Shown here: piece after piece, positions 17,274-24,990 of the stretch
How positions within the stretch are numbered: the stretch's first letter is position 1
Layout: every line of letters starts with the position of its first letter
From: Candidatus Thermoplasmatota archaeon
Lineage (GTDB): Archaea; Thermoplasmatota; SW-10-69-26; JACQPN01; JAJPHT01
Direction: 5' to 3'
NCBI GenBank assembly: GCA_035540375.1
Contig: DATLGO010000050.1
Span: 1 to 64,000, forward strand
DNA: 64,000 bases
Made by a program: the position numbers and the translations under genes
The notes under the pieces: generated by a model
What the model saw: the letters and a program-made list of their open reading frames with translations, nothing else
The model's database searches: none
Told to the model about the DNA's origin: nothing

Positions 17274-17281
17274 CATATAGG
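17274..17281 (-). promoter_or_regulatory. TATA-like box for the 15716-17251 gene
   Basis: Minus strand CCTATATG, centred 26 bp before the GTG at 17251. This supports the GTG as a leaderless start, or the ATG at 17239 with a 12-nt leader. Confidence 0.55.
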
Positions 17282-17399
17282 GAGATTGGACGGCTCCTTG
17301 AATTCTCGAACCCGGCGTTGTCGCGATTCAAGGCCGCGACCACAAACCCTAAGGAGGGTTCAGGCGGCTTCAAGAAGGGAAAGTGGAGGCTCGCCACCG

Positions 17400-18521
17400 A
17401 TGAAGAACGCCGGAATTCTCGTTCTCGCCGCCATGCTCGTCGCCGCCCCTCTCGCCTCCGCGGCCTCCCCGGGCGAAGCGACCGACGCCGTCGAGGACCG
17501 GCTGGACCTCGGGTGGCTCTTCGGGTGGTTCGGCTTCTCGGCCCCGCCCGAGAACCTCCCCGTCTTCGTCACGGTTCCCCGCGCGGAGGACGTCCTCGCG
17601 ACCGCCGACGTCCCCAACGAGCCGCGGTTCATGATCTTCGAGTCGAAACAGGATCCCCCCGCCGCGCGCGAAACGTCCCCCGAACCCGCGCGCGAGGAGC
17701 CGCGCCGAGCGCGCGCGCCCCTCGCCGCGCCCCCCGACGCCGCGATCGTCGTCGAGGCCGTGCGCGAGGCGCCCGGCGCGGCGACCCATCCGATCATCCG
17801 CGCCCTCGACGCCGTCGCCGGGCTCGCGCGCGACGTCGGTCGTCTCCTCGGGATCGTCCCCGCGGAGGAGGCGCGCGACCTCGAAGCCGCCTCGACGCCC
17901 GTTGCGGGCGTTCCGGTGCGCGAAGCGCCCGGAGCCGCCGTCGGCGAGGCCGCGGCCCTCGCGGGCCTCGCGATCGTCGCGGTCGCCGGAGCCGCGGCCG
18001 CCGCGAAGGGTTCAGGGGCCTCCGGCCTCCGGCGCCTCATCGCGCTCCTCGCGTTCACGCGCCTCGGCAAGGAGGACGTCCTCGGCCACGCGGCCCGCGA
18101 CGCGCTCTATGCGCGCGTGAAGGCCCGGCCCGGCCTCTCGCTCCACGATCTCGTCACGGGCTCCGAGGTCGGCCGCACCGCGGTCCAATACCACCTCGAC
18201 GTCCTCGAGCGCGAAGGCCTCGTCGTCTCGAAGCGCGCCGGTCGCGTCCGCGTTTATCACGCGGCGGGCCAGCGCGTCGACGAGGCGGCCGCCGCCATCC
18301 TCGACCACGCGACCACCCGGACCATGGCGCAGGTCATCGCGCGCGAACCGGGCGTCGACCAGCGCGGCCTCGCGGAGCGGCTCGCCATCTCCACGAGCCT
18401 CGCCCACTGGCACCTCGCCCGCCTCGAACGCATGAAGGTGGTCGCGAAGGTCCGCGACGGCCGCCGTGTCCGCTATTATCCTGGCGAGGGTTTCGCGGCG
18501 CTCTCGCATCTCGTTCAGTGA
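17400..18521 (+). CDS. Membrane-anchored transcription regulator with tandem winged helices
   Basis: 373 residues. Residues 1-20 look like a signal, and residues about 25-175 form a proline- and alanine-rich external region. A hydrophobic A-A-A-L-A-G-L-A-I-V-A-V-A-G stretch (about 182-200) crosses the membrane. The C-terminal 170 residues hold two winged helix-turn-helix domains: LYARVKARPGLSLHDLV...TAVQYHLDVLEREGLV, and REPGVDQRGLAERLAISTSLAHWHLARLERMKVV. The topology suggests direct signalling from outside the cell to DNA. Start: ATG at 17400 with GGAGG about 11 nt upstream. The 3' end overlaps the convergent acetyltransferase by 7 bp. Confidence 0.82.
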   Translation: MKNAGILVLAAMLVAAPLASAASPGEATDAVEDRLDLGWLFGWFGFSAPPENLPVFVTVPRAEDVLATADVPNEPRFMIFESKQDPPAARETSPEPAREEPRRARAPLAAPPDAAIVVEAVREAPGAATHPIIRALDAVAGLARDVGRLLGIVPAEEARDLEAASTPVAGVPVREAPGAAVGEAAALAGLAIVAVAGAAAAAKGSGASGLRRLIALLAFTRLGKEDVLGHAARDALYARVKARPGLSLHDLVTGSEVGRTAVQYHLDVLEREGLVVSKRAGRVRVYHAAGQRVDEAAAAILDHATTRTMAQVIAREPGVDQRGLAERLAISTSLAHWHLARLERMKVVAKVRDGRRVRYYPGEGFAALSHLVQ

Positions 18522-19321
18522 TAGGTCCGGGGCGCGAGCAGCCTCCACGAATAGGCCCGCTCGAAACCGAGCGAGCGGTAGAGCGCCTCCGCGTAGGCGT
18601 CGCGGGTCACCTGGAGCGTCAGCAGGCCGCCCCCGGACTCCTCTTGGTCCCGGATGATGCGACGCAGGATGGCGGTCGCGACGCCGCGACGACGGGCGGA
18701 GGGTTTCGTGCCCATGTTGTAGACGCCGCCCACGTCTTCGGATCGCGAGAGCAGGCCGCACCCCACGACTTCGCCGTCGAGCTCCGCCACGTAGGCGCGG
18801 CCGCCCGACTCGACCCAGCCCGCGGTGATGTCGAGAAGCCCCGGGAAGAAACCGCGCGACATCCCGAACGTTTCGAGCGTCACGTTGAGGAAGAGCGGCA
18901 GCTCGCGCGCCTCCAACTCGCGCACGCGGAGGTCGCCGGGCGCCGCCCGCGGCCGCGCGCGAGGCTGCATCGCGGGGTCGTGCACCATCACGCTCAGCTC
19001 CGAGAGGAGCCGGAAACGGCCGAGGCGGCTTTCGAGGTCGGAGGGCCTCGTGAACGGCGTGACGTGCACGCACCACGGCAGGCCGCGCTCGCGGAAGAGG
19101 TCGTGCGCGTCCTCGACCATCTCCCCGATCCGCGCCGGCGGGACGTCGATGGACGCGACGCGGTTCATCGACGGGCTCGCGAGGCCCGCGAAGCCGACGA
19201 GCGTGTAGCCGTCCCGTCGCCGCTCGAAGTGGCGGGCGGAGCCCTGGGCGAGGAGCGCAAGGTAGGCCGACTCCAGCGTGTCGTGGAGACCCCGCAATCC
19301 CCCGTCGGTGACGACGGTCAC
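18515..19321 (-). CDS. GNAT-family N-acetyltransferase
   Basis: About 268 residues. The acetyl-CoA site lies in the C-terminal half: GGVYNMGTKPSARRRGVATA carries the R-x-x-G-x-A/G motif, followed by VTRDAYAEALYRSLGFERAY. The N-terminal half looks like a second, degenerate GNAT-like domain, as in tandem-GNAT proteins. Substrate unknown. I favour the GTG at 19321 because a TATA-like ATGTATCC lies about 22 bp upstream; a TTG at 19363 would add 14 residues but would sit before that box. It is divergent from the methyltransferase at 19384. Confidence 0.78.
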   Translation of the reverse strand: MTVVTDGGLRGLHDTLESAYLALLAQGSARHFERRRDGYTLVGFAGLASPSMNRVASIDVPPARIGEMVEDAHDLFRERGLPWCVHVTPFTRPSDLESRLGRFRLLSELSVMVHDPAMQPRARPRAAPGDLRVRELEARELPLFLNVTLETFGMSRGFFPGLLDITAGWVESGGRAYVAELDGEVVGCGLLSRSEDVGGVYNMGTKPSARRRGVATAILRRIIRDQEESGGGLLTLQVTRDAYAEALYRSLGFERAYSWRLLAPRTYH

Positions 19322-19383
19322 GGCCTTGCACTGGGCGGACGGGATACATGTTGGTTTCTCCAAGGATCGGCCGAGGCGCCGTC

Positions 19384-20289
19384 ATGTTAAGGACGGTCGG
19401 CGCCTTCCCCAGCAGCGTGGCGGCGACGACAGAGCGGTATCGGGGCGACGCGGAACGGCTGGAGGCGCGCCGACGCGCCTATCTCGATCCCGCGTTCCTC
19501 GCCTCGCTCCCTGCGCGCGCTGGCCTCTCCCCGGGAGACCGCGTGCTCGACCTCGGCACGGGCGGCGGCTTCCTCGCCCGGGCCCTCGCGCGTTCGATTC
19601 CGCTCCGCGTGACGGGTCTCGATCTCGACGCGGGGGCGCTCGCCTGGGCCGCGCGCGCGGTCGCGGACGAGGGCCACCGCTGGATGGACCATGTGCAGGG
19701 GGACGCGACGCGCTTGCCGGTGAAGCCGGGGCGCTTCGACGCCGTCGTGTGCCTCACCCTCCTCTGCGTCGTGCCCGACCCTGCCGCCGTCGTCCGCGCC
19801 GCGCGCGAGGCGCTCAAGCCGGGTGGACGCTTCCTCGCGATCGAGTGGTCCGGGGTGGGCTCCTTCTCGGATCCCGCGGACCGGGAGCACGAGGTCCTCG
19901 CGCGCGAGGCCGCCGCCGCGTGGGTGCGCGGGTTCGACGCGGCGCACGGCGCCCGTCACCACCTCGGCGGCGACGTTCCGGCGCTCGCCCTCGATGCGGC
20001 CCTCGACGACGTGCGCGTCGGAGGCCACCTCGCCGTGTTCTCGCCGGCCGACCGATCGCGTCCCCTCGCGGATCGCGTGGAGGCGGTGCGCAACGAGCGC
20101 GCGGAGATCGGCCCCTCGCTCGAGCGCCGGCTTTCGACGGGCGGGATGCCCGAGGAGCGCATCGCGCGCTATGTCGCGAAGCGCTCGGCGGCGCTCGACG
20201 CGCTCCTTGCGGACCCCACGGAGGCGCGCTTCGCGCGCGCCGCGTGGGTGCAGACGCTTCCGATGACGGTGGTCTCCGCGAAGCGCTAG
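19384..20289 (+). CDS. Class I SAM-dependent methyltransferase
   Basis: About 301 residues. Motif I is VLDLGTGGGFLARALA and the acidic second strand is VTGLDLDAGAL. FDAVVCLTLLCVVPDP and ALKPGGRFLAIEW are typical of the UbiE/BioC-like class. A helical C-terminal extension of about 120 residues (after residue 170) distinguishes it. The substrate is unknown. The ATG at 19384 avoids overlap with the divergent gene; an ATG at 19348 is the alternative. The final 4 bp overlap the convergent HAD phosphatase gene. Confidence 0.82.
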   Translation: MLRTVGAFPSSVAATTERYRGDAERLEARRRAYLDPAFLASLPARAGLSPGDRVLDLGTGGGFLARALARSIPLRVTGLDLDAGALAWAARAVADEGHRWMDHVQGDATRLPVKPGRFDAVVCLTLLCVVPDPAAVVRAAREALKPGGRFLAIEWSGVGSFSDPADREHEVLAREAAAAWVRGFDAAHGARHHLGGDVPALALDAALDDVRVGGHLAVFSPADRSRPLADRVEAVRNERAEIGPSLERRLSTGGMPEERIARYVAKRSAALDALLADPTEARFARAAWVQTLPMTVVSAKR

Positions 20290-21074
20290 GCCCGATCCGC
20301 CTCGAGGAGATGCGCAAGCACCTCGCGCAGGTCCTTTCCCTCCACGACGCGCGTCGCGGCCTTGCGCACGCCGTAGTCCGCGGGGTTCACCGCGACGGAG
20401 AACGAGGCCTCGGCGAACATCGGCGCGTCCCACACGCTGTTTCCGACCGCCGCGACGCGTTCCTTCGGAACGCCCAGCTTCGAGAGGACCTCGCGCGTCG
20501 GGCGGCCCTTGTCGCGGATCTCGACGAAGCAGATGCCCTTGCCCGCGACGCGTCCGGCGTCGTCGAGCGCGAGGCCGTTCGCGACGTACATGTCCATGCC
20601 GAGGTCGACCGCGACCCGGTGCGCGAGGACGTCGAGCCCGCCGCTCATGATGCCCGTCGCGATGCCGCGGGCGTGGAGCGCGTCCATGCATTCCTTCGCG
20701 CCGGGCATGAGCTCGGCCGTCGCGAGGATCGACTCGATCTCCTCGACGTGGATCTCGCGCCCGCCGAGCTTCCAGAGTTCGATGTCGGAGCGCATGAATT
20801 CATGGTCGTCGATCTCGCCGCGCGAGTAACGCTCCCAGTTCGCGGCGTTCGAAACGCCGAGCGCATGATGGATCATCTCCCAGCTCGACAGCTTGTCCAC
20901 GAGCGTCCCGTCCATGTCGAAGAGGACGAGCTCGAATCGCCCGCGGCGGTCGGGATGGATCTCGTCGCGCGGGGGCCGGCGGTGCGTGGACACCATCTGG
21001 AGCCAGCCGTTCGCGAGGTCGATCGCTTCGCGACGGGAACGGTGCGTCGGCGTCGGCATGGGATTGTGGCGCAT
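20286..21074 (-). CDS. HAD-superfamily phosphatase (SerB-like)
   Basis: 262 residues. HAD motif I is VLFDMDGTLVD (near residue 50), motif II is GIMSGGLDVLAHRVA, and the C-terminal motif is AAVGNSVWDAPMF. The whole resembles phosphoserine phosphatase SerB, which makes serine from phosphoserine. The last motif reads G-N-S-x-x-D where SerB usually has G-D-G-x-x-D, so either the substrate differs or one acidic residue is replaced. About 45 N-terminal residues precede the domain; a later ATG at residue 6 is also possible. No signal peptide. Confidence 0.82.
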   Translation of the reverse strand: MRHNPMPTPTHRSRREAIDLANGWLQMVSTHRRPPRDEIHPDRRGRFELVLFDMDGTLVDKLSSWEMIHHALGVSNAANWERYSRGEIDDHEFMRSDIELWKLGGREIHVEEIESILATAELMPGAKECMDALHARGIATGIMSGGLDVLAHRVAVDLGMDMYVANGLALDDAGRVAGKGICFVEIRDKGRPTREVLSKLGVPKERVAAVGNSVWDAPMFAEASFSVAVNPADYGVRKAATRVVEGKDLREVLAHLLEADRA

Positions 21075-21152
21075 CGGGCGGCAAGCGACTTAACGTTTCG
21101 CGGGACGAAAGTGTCTTGCATCCGAAGGCCGAACACGGGGACGGGGTCGCGC

Positions 21153-21320
21153 GTGGTGGACACATCCGTATGGGAGATCCGTTGCAGCGATTGCGCGTGG
21201 CGCGCGCCGCTCTTGAGCGAGCAGCAGGAGCGGGCCACGACACGCTGTCCGAAATGCGGCTCGACGTACCTTTACGAGCTGCCGATGTCGGACGAGCCCC
21301 TTCCCGGCCGCTTCCACTGA
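21153..21320 (+). CDS. Small zinc-ribbon protein
   Basis: 55 residues from a GTG (V-V-D-T-S-V-W-E-I-R). Two pairs, CSDC and CPKC, spaced about 18 residues apart form a rubredoxin-like zinc ribbon, followed by GSTYLYELPM. It is divergent from the HAD gene and overlaps the 3' end of the convergent YkgJ gene by 49 bp, which lowers confidence. Such mini-ribbons usually bind nucleic acid or a protein partner. Confidence 0.55.
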   Translation: MVDTSVWEIRCSDCAWRAPLLSEQQERATTRCPKCGSTYLYELPMSDEPLPGRFH

Positions 21321-21964
21321 GCGGCGTACGCCTCCTTCTCCCCGGCGAATCGGGTCAGGTCCTCCTCGAACGCCTGCGCGAGCGCGAGGGCCGCGTCGCC
21401 CGCCTCGCGCTCCACCTCGGCGATGCGGTCCGTCGCGATCGGGCAGCGCCCCTCGTGCCCCCGGTCGACGAGGAGCCTGAGGGGTCGCCCGAGGACCTGT
21501 CCGCGCGTGCCGGCGGGTGACGGTCGCTCCCGAGGGTCGAAGGCGCCGTCGTCTCCGGCCATTTCGTAATAGAAGGGGAAGAGGCGGCACATGAGGGGTT
21601 TCGACGCGTGGACGCCGCAGCCGCCCGCGGCGTCGAGGAAGACGCACGCCCCGTCCTCGCGCTTGAGGAGCTGCGGAACGCGACCGTCCGCGAGGGCGAC
21701 CCGCGTGAAGAGAAGATTTCCCTCGCCGAAGGCCTCGCGCTCCCACGCGGGAAGCGGCGCGAGGCGCGCGAACGACGCGCGCGCTCGGCCGGTCGCGCGC
21801 TCGAGCCGCTCGACGTCGCGCGGCGTCACGAAGACCGTCCACGGCATCCTGCAGCACGCGCCCCCGCAAGGGCCGCACTCGCGGAAGTCGACGCGGCGGC
21901 CGAGGGCCGCGAGCGTGGCGTCGTCCGGGAGGGTCACGAACGTTCCGAGGCGGCGAGGCGTCAA
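21272..21964 (-). CDS. YkgJ-family cysteine-cluster protein
   Basis: 230 residues with the YkgJ pattern: ECGPCGGACCRMPW near the N-terminus, then DGACVFLDAAGGCGVHASKP and LMCRLFPFYYE. The cysteines probably bind a metal or iron-sulfur centre. It is the third member of the family in this window (others at 10674-11399 and 11396-12037) and more divergent. The C-terminal 80 residues are helical with no motif. The SRPBCC-domain gene lies 16 bp upstream on the same strand. Confidence 0.8.
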   Translation of the reverse strand: MTPRRLGTFVTLPDDATLAALGRRVDFRECGPCGGACCRMPWTVFVTPRDVERLERATGRARASFARLAPLPAWEREAFGEGNLLFTRVALADGRVPQLLKREDGACVFLDAAGGCGVHASKPLMCRLFPFYYEMAGDDGAFDPRERPSPAGTRGQVLGRPLRLLVDRGHEGRCPIATDRIAEVEREAGDAALALAQAFEEDLTRFAGEKEAYAAQWKRPGRGSSDIGSS

Positions 21965-21980
21965 GAAGGTGCCGGAGGCG

Positions 21981-22394
21981 TCACTTGACGGGCCGCCCCT
22001 CGAGGTGCGCCTTCAGGCTCTTCAGGAAGGCCTCCCAACCCCAGGCGAAGCGATCCATCCATTCCTCCTTACCCTCGAAGCCCTCGTGGCGCAACGCGAC
22101 ACGCGTGCCGTTGCGCTCCGTCGAGATCGACCACGTGACCCGGCCCCACCAGGGCGGATTGTAGTCGGTCACGATCTGCGTGGGCGTGATCTCGCGGTAG
22201 GTGGCCGTCACGGAGCCCTCGGGCCCGTTGAAGGCGAGCTGGCCGCCCACGCGGAAATCGACCCGCGCGTCGTCAAAGTACCAGATCCGCAGGCGCTCCT
22301 CGTTGCGGAAGGCGTCGTAGACCTCGTCGGGGGGAGCCCGGATGAGGATCGACCGCGCCACCGCTGAACCTGTCGTCCCCGTGCTCCTTCTCAT
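21981..22394 (-). CDS. SRPBCC/AHSA1-domain protein
   Basis: 137 residues. S-I-L-I-R-A-P-P-D-E-V-Y-D-A-F at the start, then R-I-W-Y-F-D-D-A-R-V-D-F-R-V-G-G and the C-terminal WGWEAFLKSLKAHLEG helix are typical of the AHSA1 branch of the START-like fold. These proteins bind hydrophobic ligands or assist chaperones; the ligand cannot be told. A TATA-like GGATAATGG (22425-22433) lies about 35 bp upstream of the ATG, giving a short leader. The YkgJ gene follows after 16 bp and may be co-transcribed. Confidence 0.88.
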   Translation of the reverse strand: MRRSTGTTGSAVARSILIRAPPDEVYDAFRNEERLRIWYFDDARVDFRVGGQLAFNGPEGSVTATYREITPTQIVTDYNPPWWGRVTWSISTERNGTRVALRHEGFEGKEEWMDRFAWGWEAFLKSLKAHLEGRPVK

Positions 22395-22439
22395 GCTGAC
22401 CCGGGGCGGCTTCGGCCCGGGCGGGGATAATGGTTTCTC

Positions 22440-22637
22440 CTAAGATCGGCGCTTCGAGCCCGCGAGCTTGACGGGAAGCACGAACTTCTCGTCCTGCAGC
22501 ATGGTCGAGATGATGGCGCGCTTGAACTGGCCGTTGATCTGGTAGAAATCGCACGTGAGCTTGCCCGGAGGAAGGATCCGATGCTGCGTGCATCGTCCCA
22601 TCCAGTGCAGGCAGTTTCCGCAATCGGCCTGGAGCAT
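22440..22637 (-). CDS. Four-cysteine mini-protein
   Basis: 65 residues. Cysteines in A-D-C-G-N-C-L-H-W-M-G-R-C and LTCDFY give a CX2C...C...C set that could hold an iron-sulfur cluster or zinc. The C-terminal half (FKRAIISTMLQDEKFVLPV) is a plain helix-strand segment. A TATA-like GCTTATCAAG (22666-22675) sits about 33 bp before the ATG, which supports expression. I do not recognise the family. Confidence 0.6.
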   Translation of the reverse strand: MLQADCGNCLHWMGRCTQHRILPPGKLTCDFYQINGQFKRAIISTMLQDEKFVLPVKLAGSKRRS

Positions 22638-22775
22638 CCGTACCCGGGAGCGAGAGGCCGCCCCGGCTTATCAAGCACGCGATGCGGTGCCGCCCTTCGC
22701 TCAGGCTGTTATCCTTGACGGCCGGGACGGGGTAGGCGCAAGCGATTTTCACGCCCGCGTCCCACGCACCTCCGC

Positions 22776-23099
22776 ATGGCGGAGCGACGCAAGTCAAAGC
22801 GCCCGATGACCCTCAGCGAGGCCGGCCGGAAGGGCGGGCAGGCCGTGAAGCGCAAGTATGGCGCCGGCTTCTACCAGAAGATCGGCAAGAAGGGCGGCGA
22901 GAAGGGCGGACAGGTCCGCAAGCGCGAGCTGGGTCCCGAAGGGTACCGCAAGCTCGGCCACAAGGGCGGCGCCGCCGTGGTCGACAAGTACGGTCCCGAG
23001 CACATGTCCAAGATCGGACGCAAGGGCGGCCACAAGGGCGGCGAGGCCCGCGTGGCGCAGTCGCGCGCGGCGGAGCGGACGACGCGTCGCCGACGCTGA
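22776..23099 (+). CDS. KGG-repeat basic protein
   Basis: 107 residues, very rich in lysine, arginine and glycine. The K-G-G unit occurs six times (for example EAGRKGGQAV, IGKKGGEKGGQV, LGHKGGAAV, IGRKGGHKGGEA), separated by Y-G-A/P-G/E-x-Y/M-x-K-I-G linkers. This is the pattern of the bacterial KGG/Con-10 stress-protein repeats. No signal peptide. It probably binds nucleic acid or acts as a flexible stress protein; this is inference from composition. Start ATG at 22776. Confidence 0.8.
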   Translation: MAERRKSKRPMTLSEAGRKGGQAVKRKYGAGFYQKIGKKGGEKGGQVRKRELGPEGYRKLGHKGGAAVVDKYGPEHMSKIGRKGGHKGGEARVAQSRAAERTTRRRR

Positions 23100-23139
23100 C
23101 GACCGGAAGCCTTTGGGCGGGGTCGCGCATGCGGGATCG

Positions 23140-23505
23140 ATGGCTCCGTGCCCCGCGTGCCTCACGCCCCACCCGCAGCATTTCGTCGTCAAGGCCCGCA
23201 CGGACAAGCCGTGGCGCGGCAAGAGCTTCGACGCCGACGCGGCGGTGGGAGAGGCGGGCATCGCCATGATGCGCGCCCTCGACCTCGACCCCGCGAATCG
23301 CGCCGCCTTCCTCGATTTCGCCACCCACGTGCACGTCCGGGCCGTCCCCGGGGAGGCCGCCCCCGCGCGCCTCGGGACCGACCGATGGGACATCCACGTG
23401 GGCGTCTCCGGCACGATCCCGGCCGCCCTCGTCCCGAAGCTCCGGGAGGCGGCCCTCGCGGCCGTCCGGGGGAGCCGGGGCTTCGTCTCGGCCGAGCCCG
23501 CTTGA
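23140..23505 (+). CDS. Conserved-looking hypothetical protein with N-terminal CPxC
   Basis: 121 residues beginning MAPCPACLTPHPQHFVVKAR. The CPAC pair and following histidines could bind a metal. The rest (RAAFLDFATHVHVRAVPG, WDIHVGVSGTIPAAL) reads as a compact alpha/beta domain I do not recognise. Reading frame and residue balance look protein-like, unlike the arginine-rich alternative frames. No signal peptide. It stands 40 bp downstream of the KGG gene on the same strand. Confidence 0.55.
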   Translation: MAPCPACLTPHPQHFVVKARTDKPWRGKSFDADAAVGEAGIAMMRALDLDPANRAAFLDFATHVHVRAVPGEAAPARLGTDRWDIHVGVSGTIPAALVPKLREAALAAVRGSRGFVSAEPA

Positions 23506-23605
23506 GGTTCCCAAGTCCCCTTTTCCCCTCGTCACCTGGTCGCCAGGTCACCAGGGCGCCTTTGGGAGGGTCCTTGTCGGGGACGATCCGAACCCGTGCG
23601 ATCCC

Positions 23606-24136
23606 ATGGTGGCCGGACGTACCCCTCTCATCGCAGCGGCCGTGGTGGCCTTCCTCGCCGCGACGGGCCTCCTCACCGCGCTCATCCAGCCGTCCGACGG
23701 CGAAGTCGAGGTCACGCTCGATGCGAACCTCGGCTCCTCCTCGGGCCACGCGCTCTTCTCGGGCCTCGGACCCGTCTCGATCCAGGTCTCGCGCTCCTCC
23801 GTGGGCTTCGGCTCCGTGAACCCGGGCGAGCGCTCGGCGGTGGTCGAGGTGCAGGTCTCGAACGTGGGCGTGCTCCCCGTCGAGATCCGCGTCGAGGTCG
23901 GCGACCTCGTCTCCTCCGCCACCGGCGCCTCGATCCCGGCCGAGCGCGTCAAGGTCTCGACGAGGGCCCCGGCCGCCGACGGATCGGCGCCCGCGCTCGG
24001 CTCGCTCGCGATCCAACCCGGCGCGTCGACGACGCTCCGCCTCTGGCTCGACACGCCTCGCGGCACGGCGCAGTACATCCCCGCCGGCGACTATTCGGGC
24101 CCCATCACGATCGTCGCGAAGGGGGTGGACGCGTGA
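23606..24136 (+). CDS. Secreted surface protein, operon gene 1
   Basis: 176 residues with an N-terminal hydrophobic signal or anchor (IAAAVVAFLAATGLLTALI, about 8-26). The rest is a beta-sandwich: VEVQVSNVGVLPVEIRVEVG is the typical strand pair of DUF/CARDB-like domains, and TAQYIPAGDYSGPITI is repeated almost exactly near the C-terminus of the next protein (EQYIPAADYTGSITL). It is first of three genes overlapping by 4 bp. Probably an envelope component. Confidence 0.75.
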   Translation: MVAGRTPLIAAAVVAFLAATGLLTALIQPSDGEVEVTLDANLGSSSGHALFSGLGPVSIQVSRSSVGFGSVNPGERSAVVEVQVSNVGVLPVEIRVEVGDLVSSATGASIPAERVKVSTRAPAADGSAPALGSLAIQPGASTTLRLWLDTPRGTAQYIPAGDYSGPITIVAKGVDA

Positions 24137-24990
24137 GCCGTCTCCCCCTGATCCTCTGCGTTCTCCTCGGCCTCGCCGTCGTTCCGCACATCGCGGGCGC
24201 GGAGAACATCGACGCGCGCGCAGGCGTCCAGAACGTCGCGCCCCGCCTCCTCGAGGTCGGATTGGGCGATCTCGACGACGATGACGACGACGAGGGCGAC
24301 CAGGTCGACCCCTCGCCGGGCGAGGCCCGCAAGATCGAGGTCTGGGCGCGGGCCCAGGACGACAACGGCTGGAAGGACTTCGCGTCCGCGAGCTTCGTCG
24401 TCAAGGCCCCGAGCGGCGCGACCGTCGCCTCGGAGGTCGAGAAGGACGGCAAGGACAAGTCCGGTCGGACGCTCCGGTTCGAGACGGAGGTGGAGCTGCC
24501 GGAGAAGCCCGAGGCGGGTCTCTACAACTACGACGTGGAAGTCGTGGACGTGCACGGCGCGAAGAGCAAAAAGTCGGGCTCGTTCCTCGTGACCGAGATC
24601 GTCGCCTACGCGATCGACGGCAAGAGCGTGGTCTTCGCGAGCGGTCCGCTCGCGCCCGGCTCGTCGACGCGCGGCAACCCAGCCTCGCTCGCGATCCGCA
24701 ACACGGGCAACGTCCCGCTCCACCTCCAGATCTCGGGCACGGATCTCACCGCCGTCGGCTTCGACGCGAAGATCGCATCGGAGCGCATCCGCTACGCGCC
24801 GATCGCGAGCCTCTCGGGCGAGCGCGGCCTTCCCAAGGGCCCGTTCGTGGACACGTCCTTCCTCATCCCGGTCGGCGGGGCCGCGAAGCCAATCTATTTC
24901 GCGATCGACGTTCCGACGGGCGACGAACAGTACATCCCGGCCGCCGATTACACCGGCAGCATCACGCTCGGGGTGGTGGTCGCCCGATGA
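24133..24990 (+). CDS. Secreted surface protein, operon gene 2
   Basis: 285 residues from a GTG overlapping the previous stop (GTGA). Signal peptide about 1-22. An acidic stretch (LDDDDDDEGD) near residues 47-56 could bind calcium. Two beta-sandwich domains follow: one with GLYNYDVEVVDVHG and a second with ASLAIRNTGNVPLHLQISGTD. The C-terminal YIPAADYTGSI motif is shared with gene 1. No membrane anchor is visible. The operon arrangement suggests the three proteins assemble together outside the cell. Confidence 0.75.
   Translation: MSRLPLILCVLLGLAVVPHIAGAENIDARAGVQNVAPRLLEVGLGDLDDDDDDEGDQVDPSPGEARKIEVWARAQDDNGWKDFASASFVVKAPSGATVASEVEKDGKDKSGRTLRFETEVELPEKPEAGLYNYDVEVVDVHGAKSKKSGSFLVTEIVAYAIDGKSVVFASGPLAPGSSTRGNPASLAIRNTGNVPLHLQISGTDLTAVGFDAKIASERIRYAPIASLSGERGLPKGPFVDTSFLIPVGGAAKPIYFAIDVPTGDEQYIPAADYTGSITLGVVVAR

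Noticed and set aside
23189-24016. A 275-residue minus-strand frame opposite the surface operon
   Set aside because: It is antisense to two coherent plus-strand genes and reads as charged repeats without fold features.
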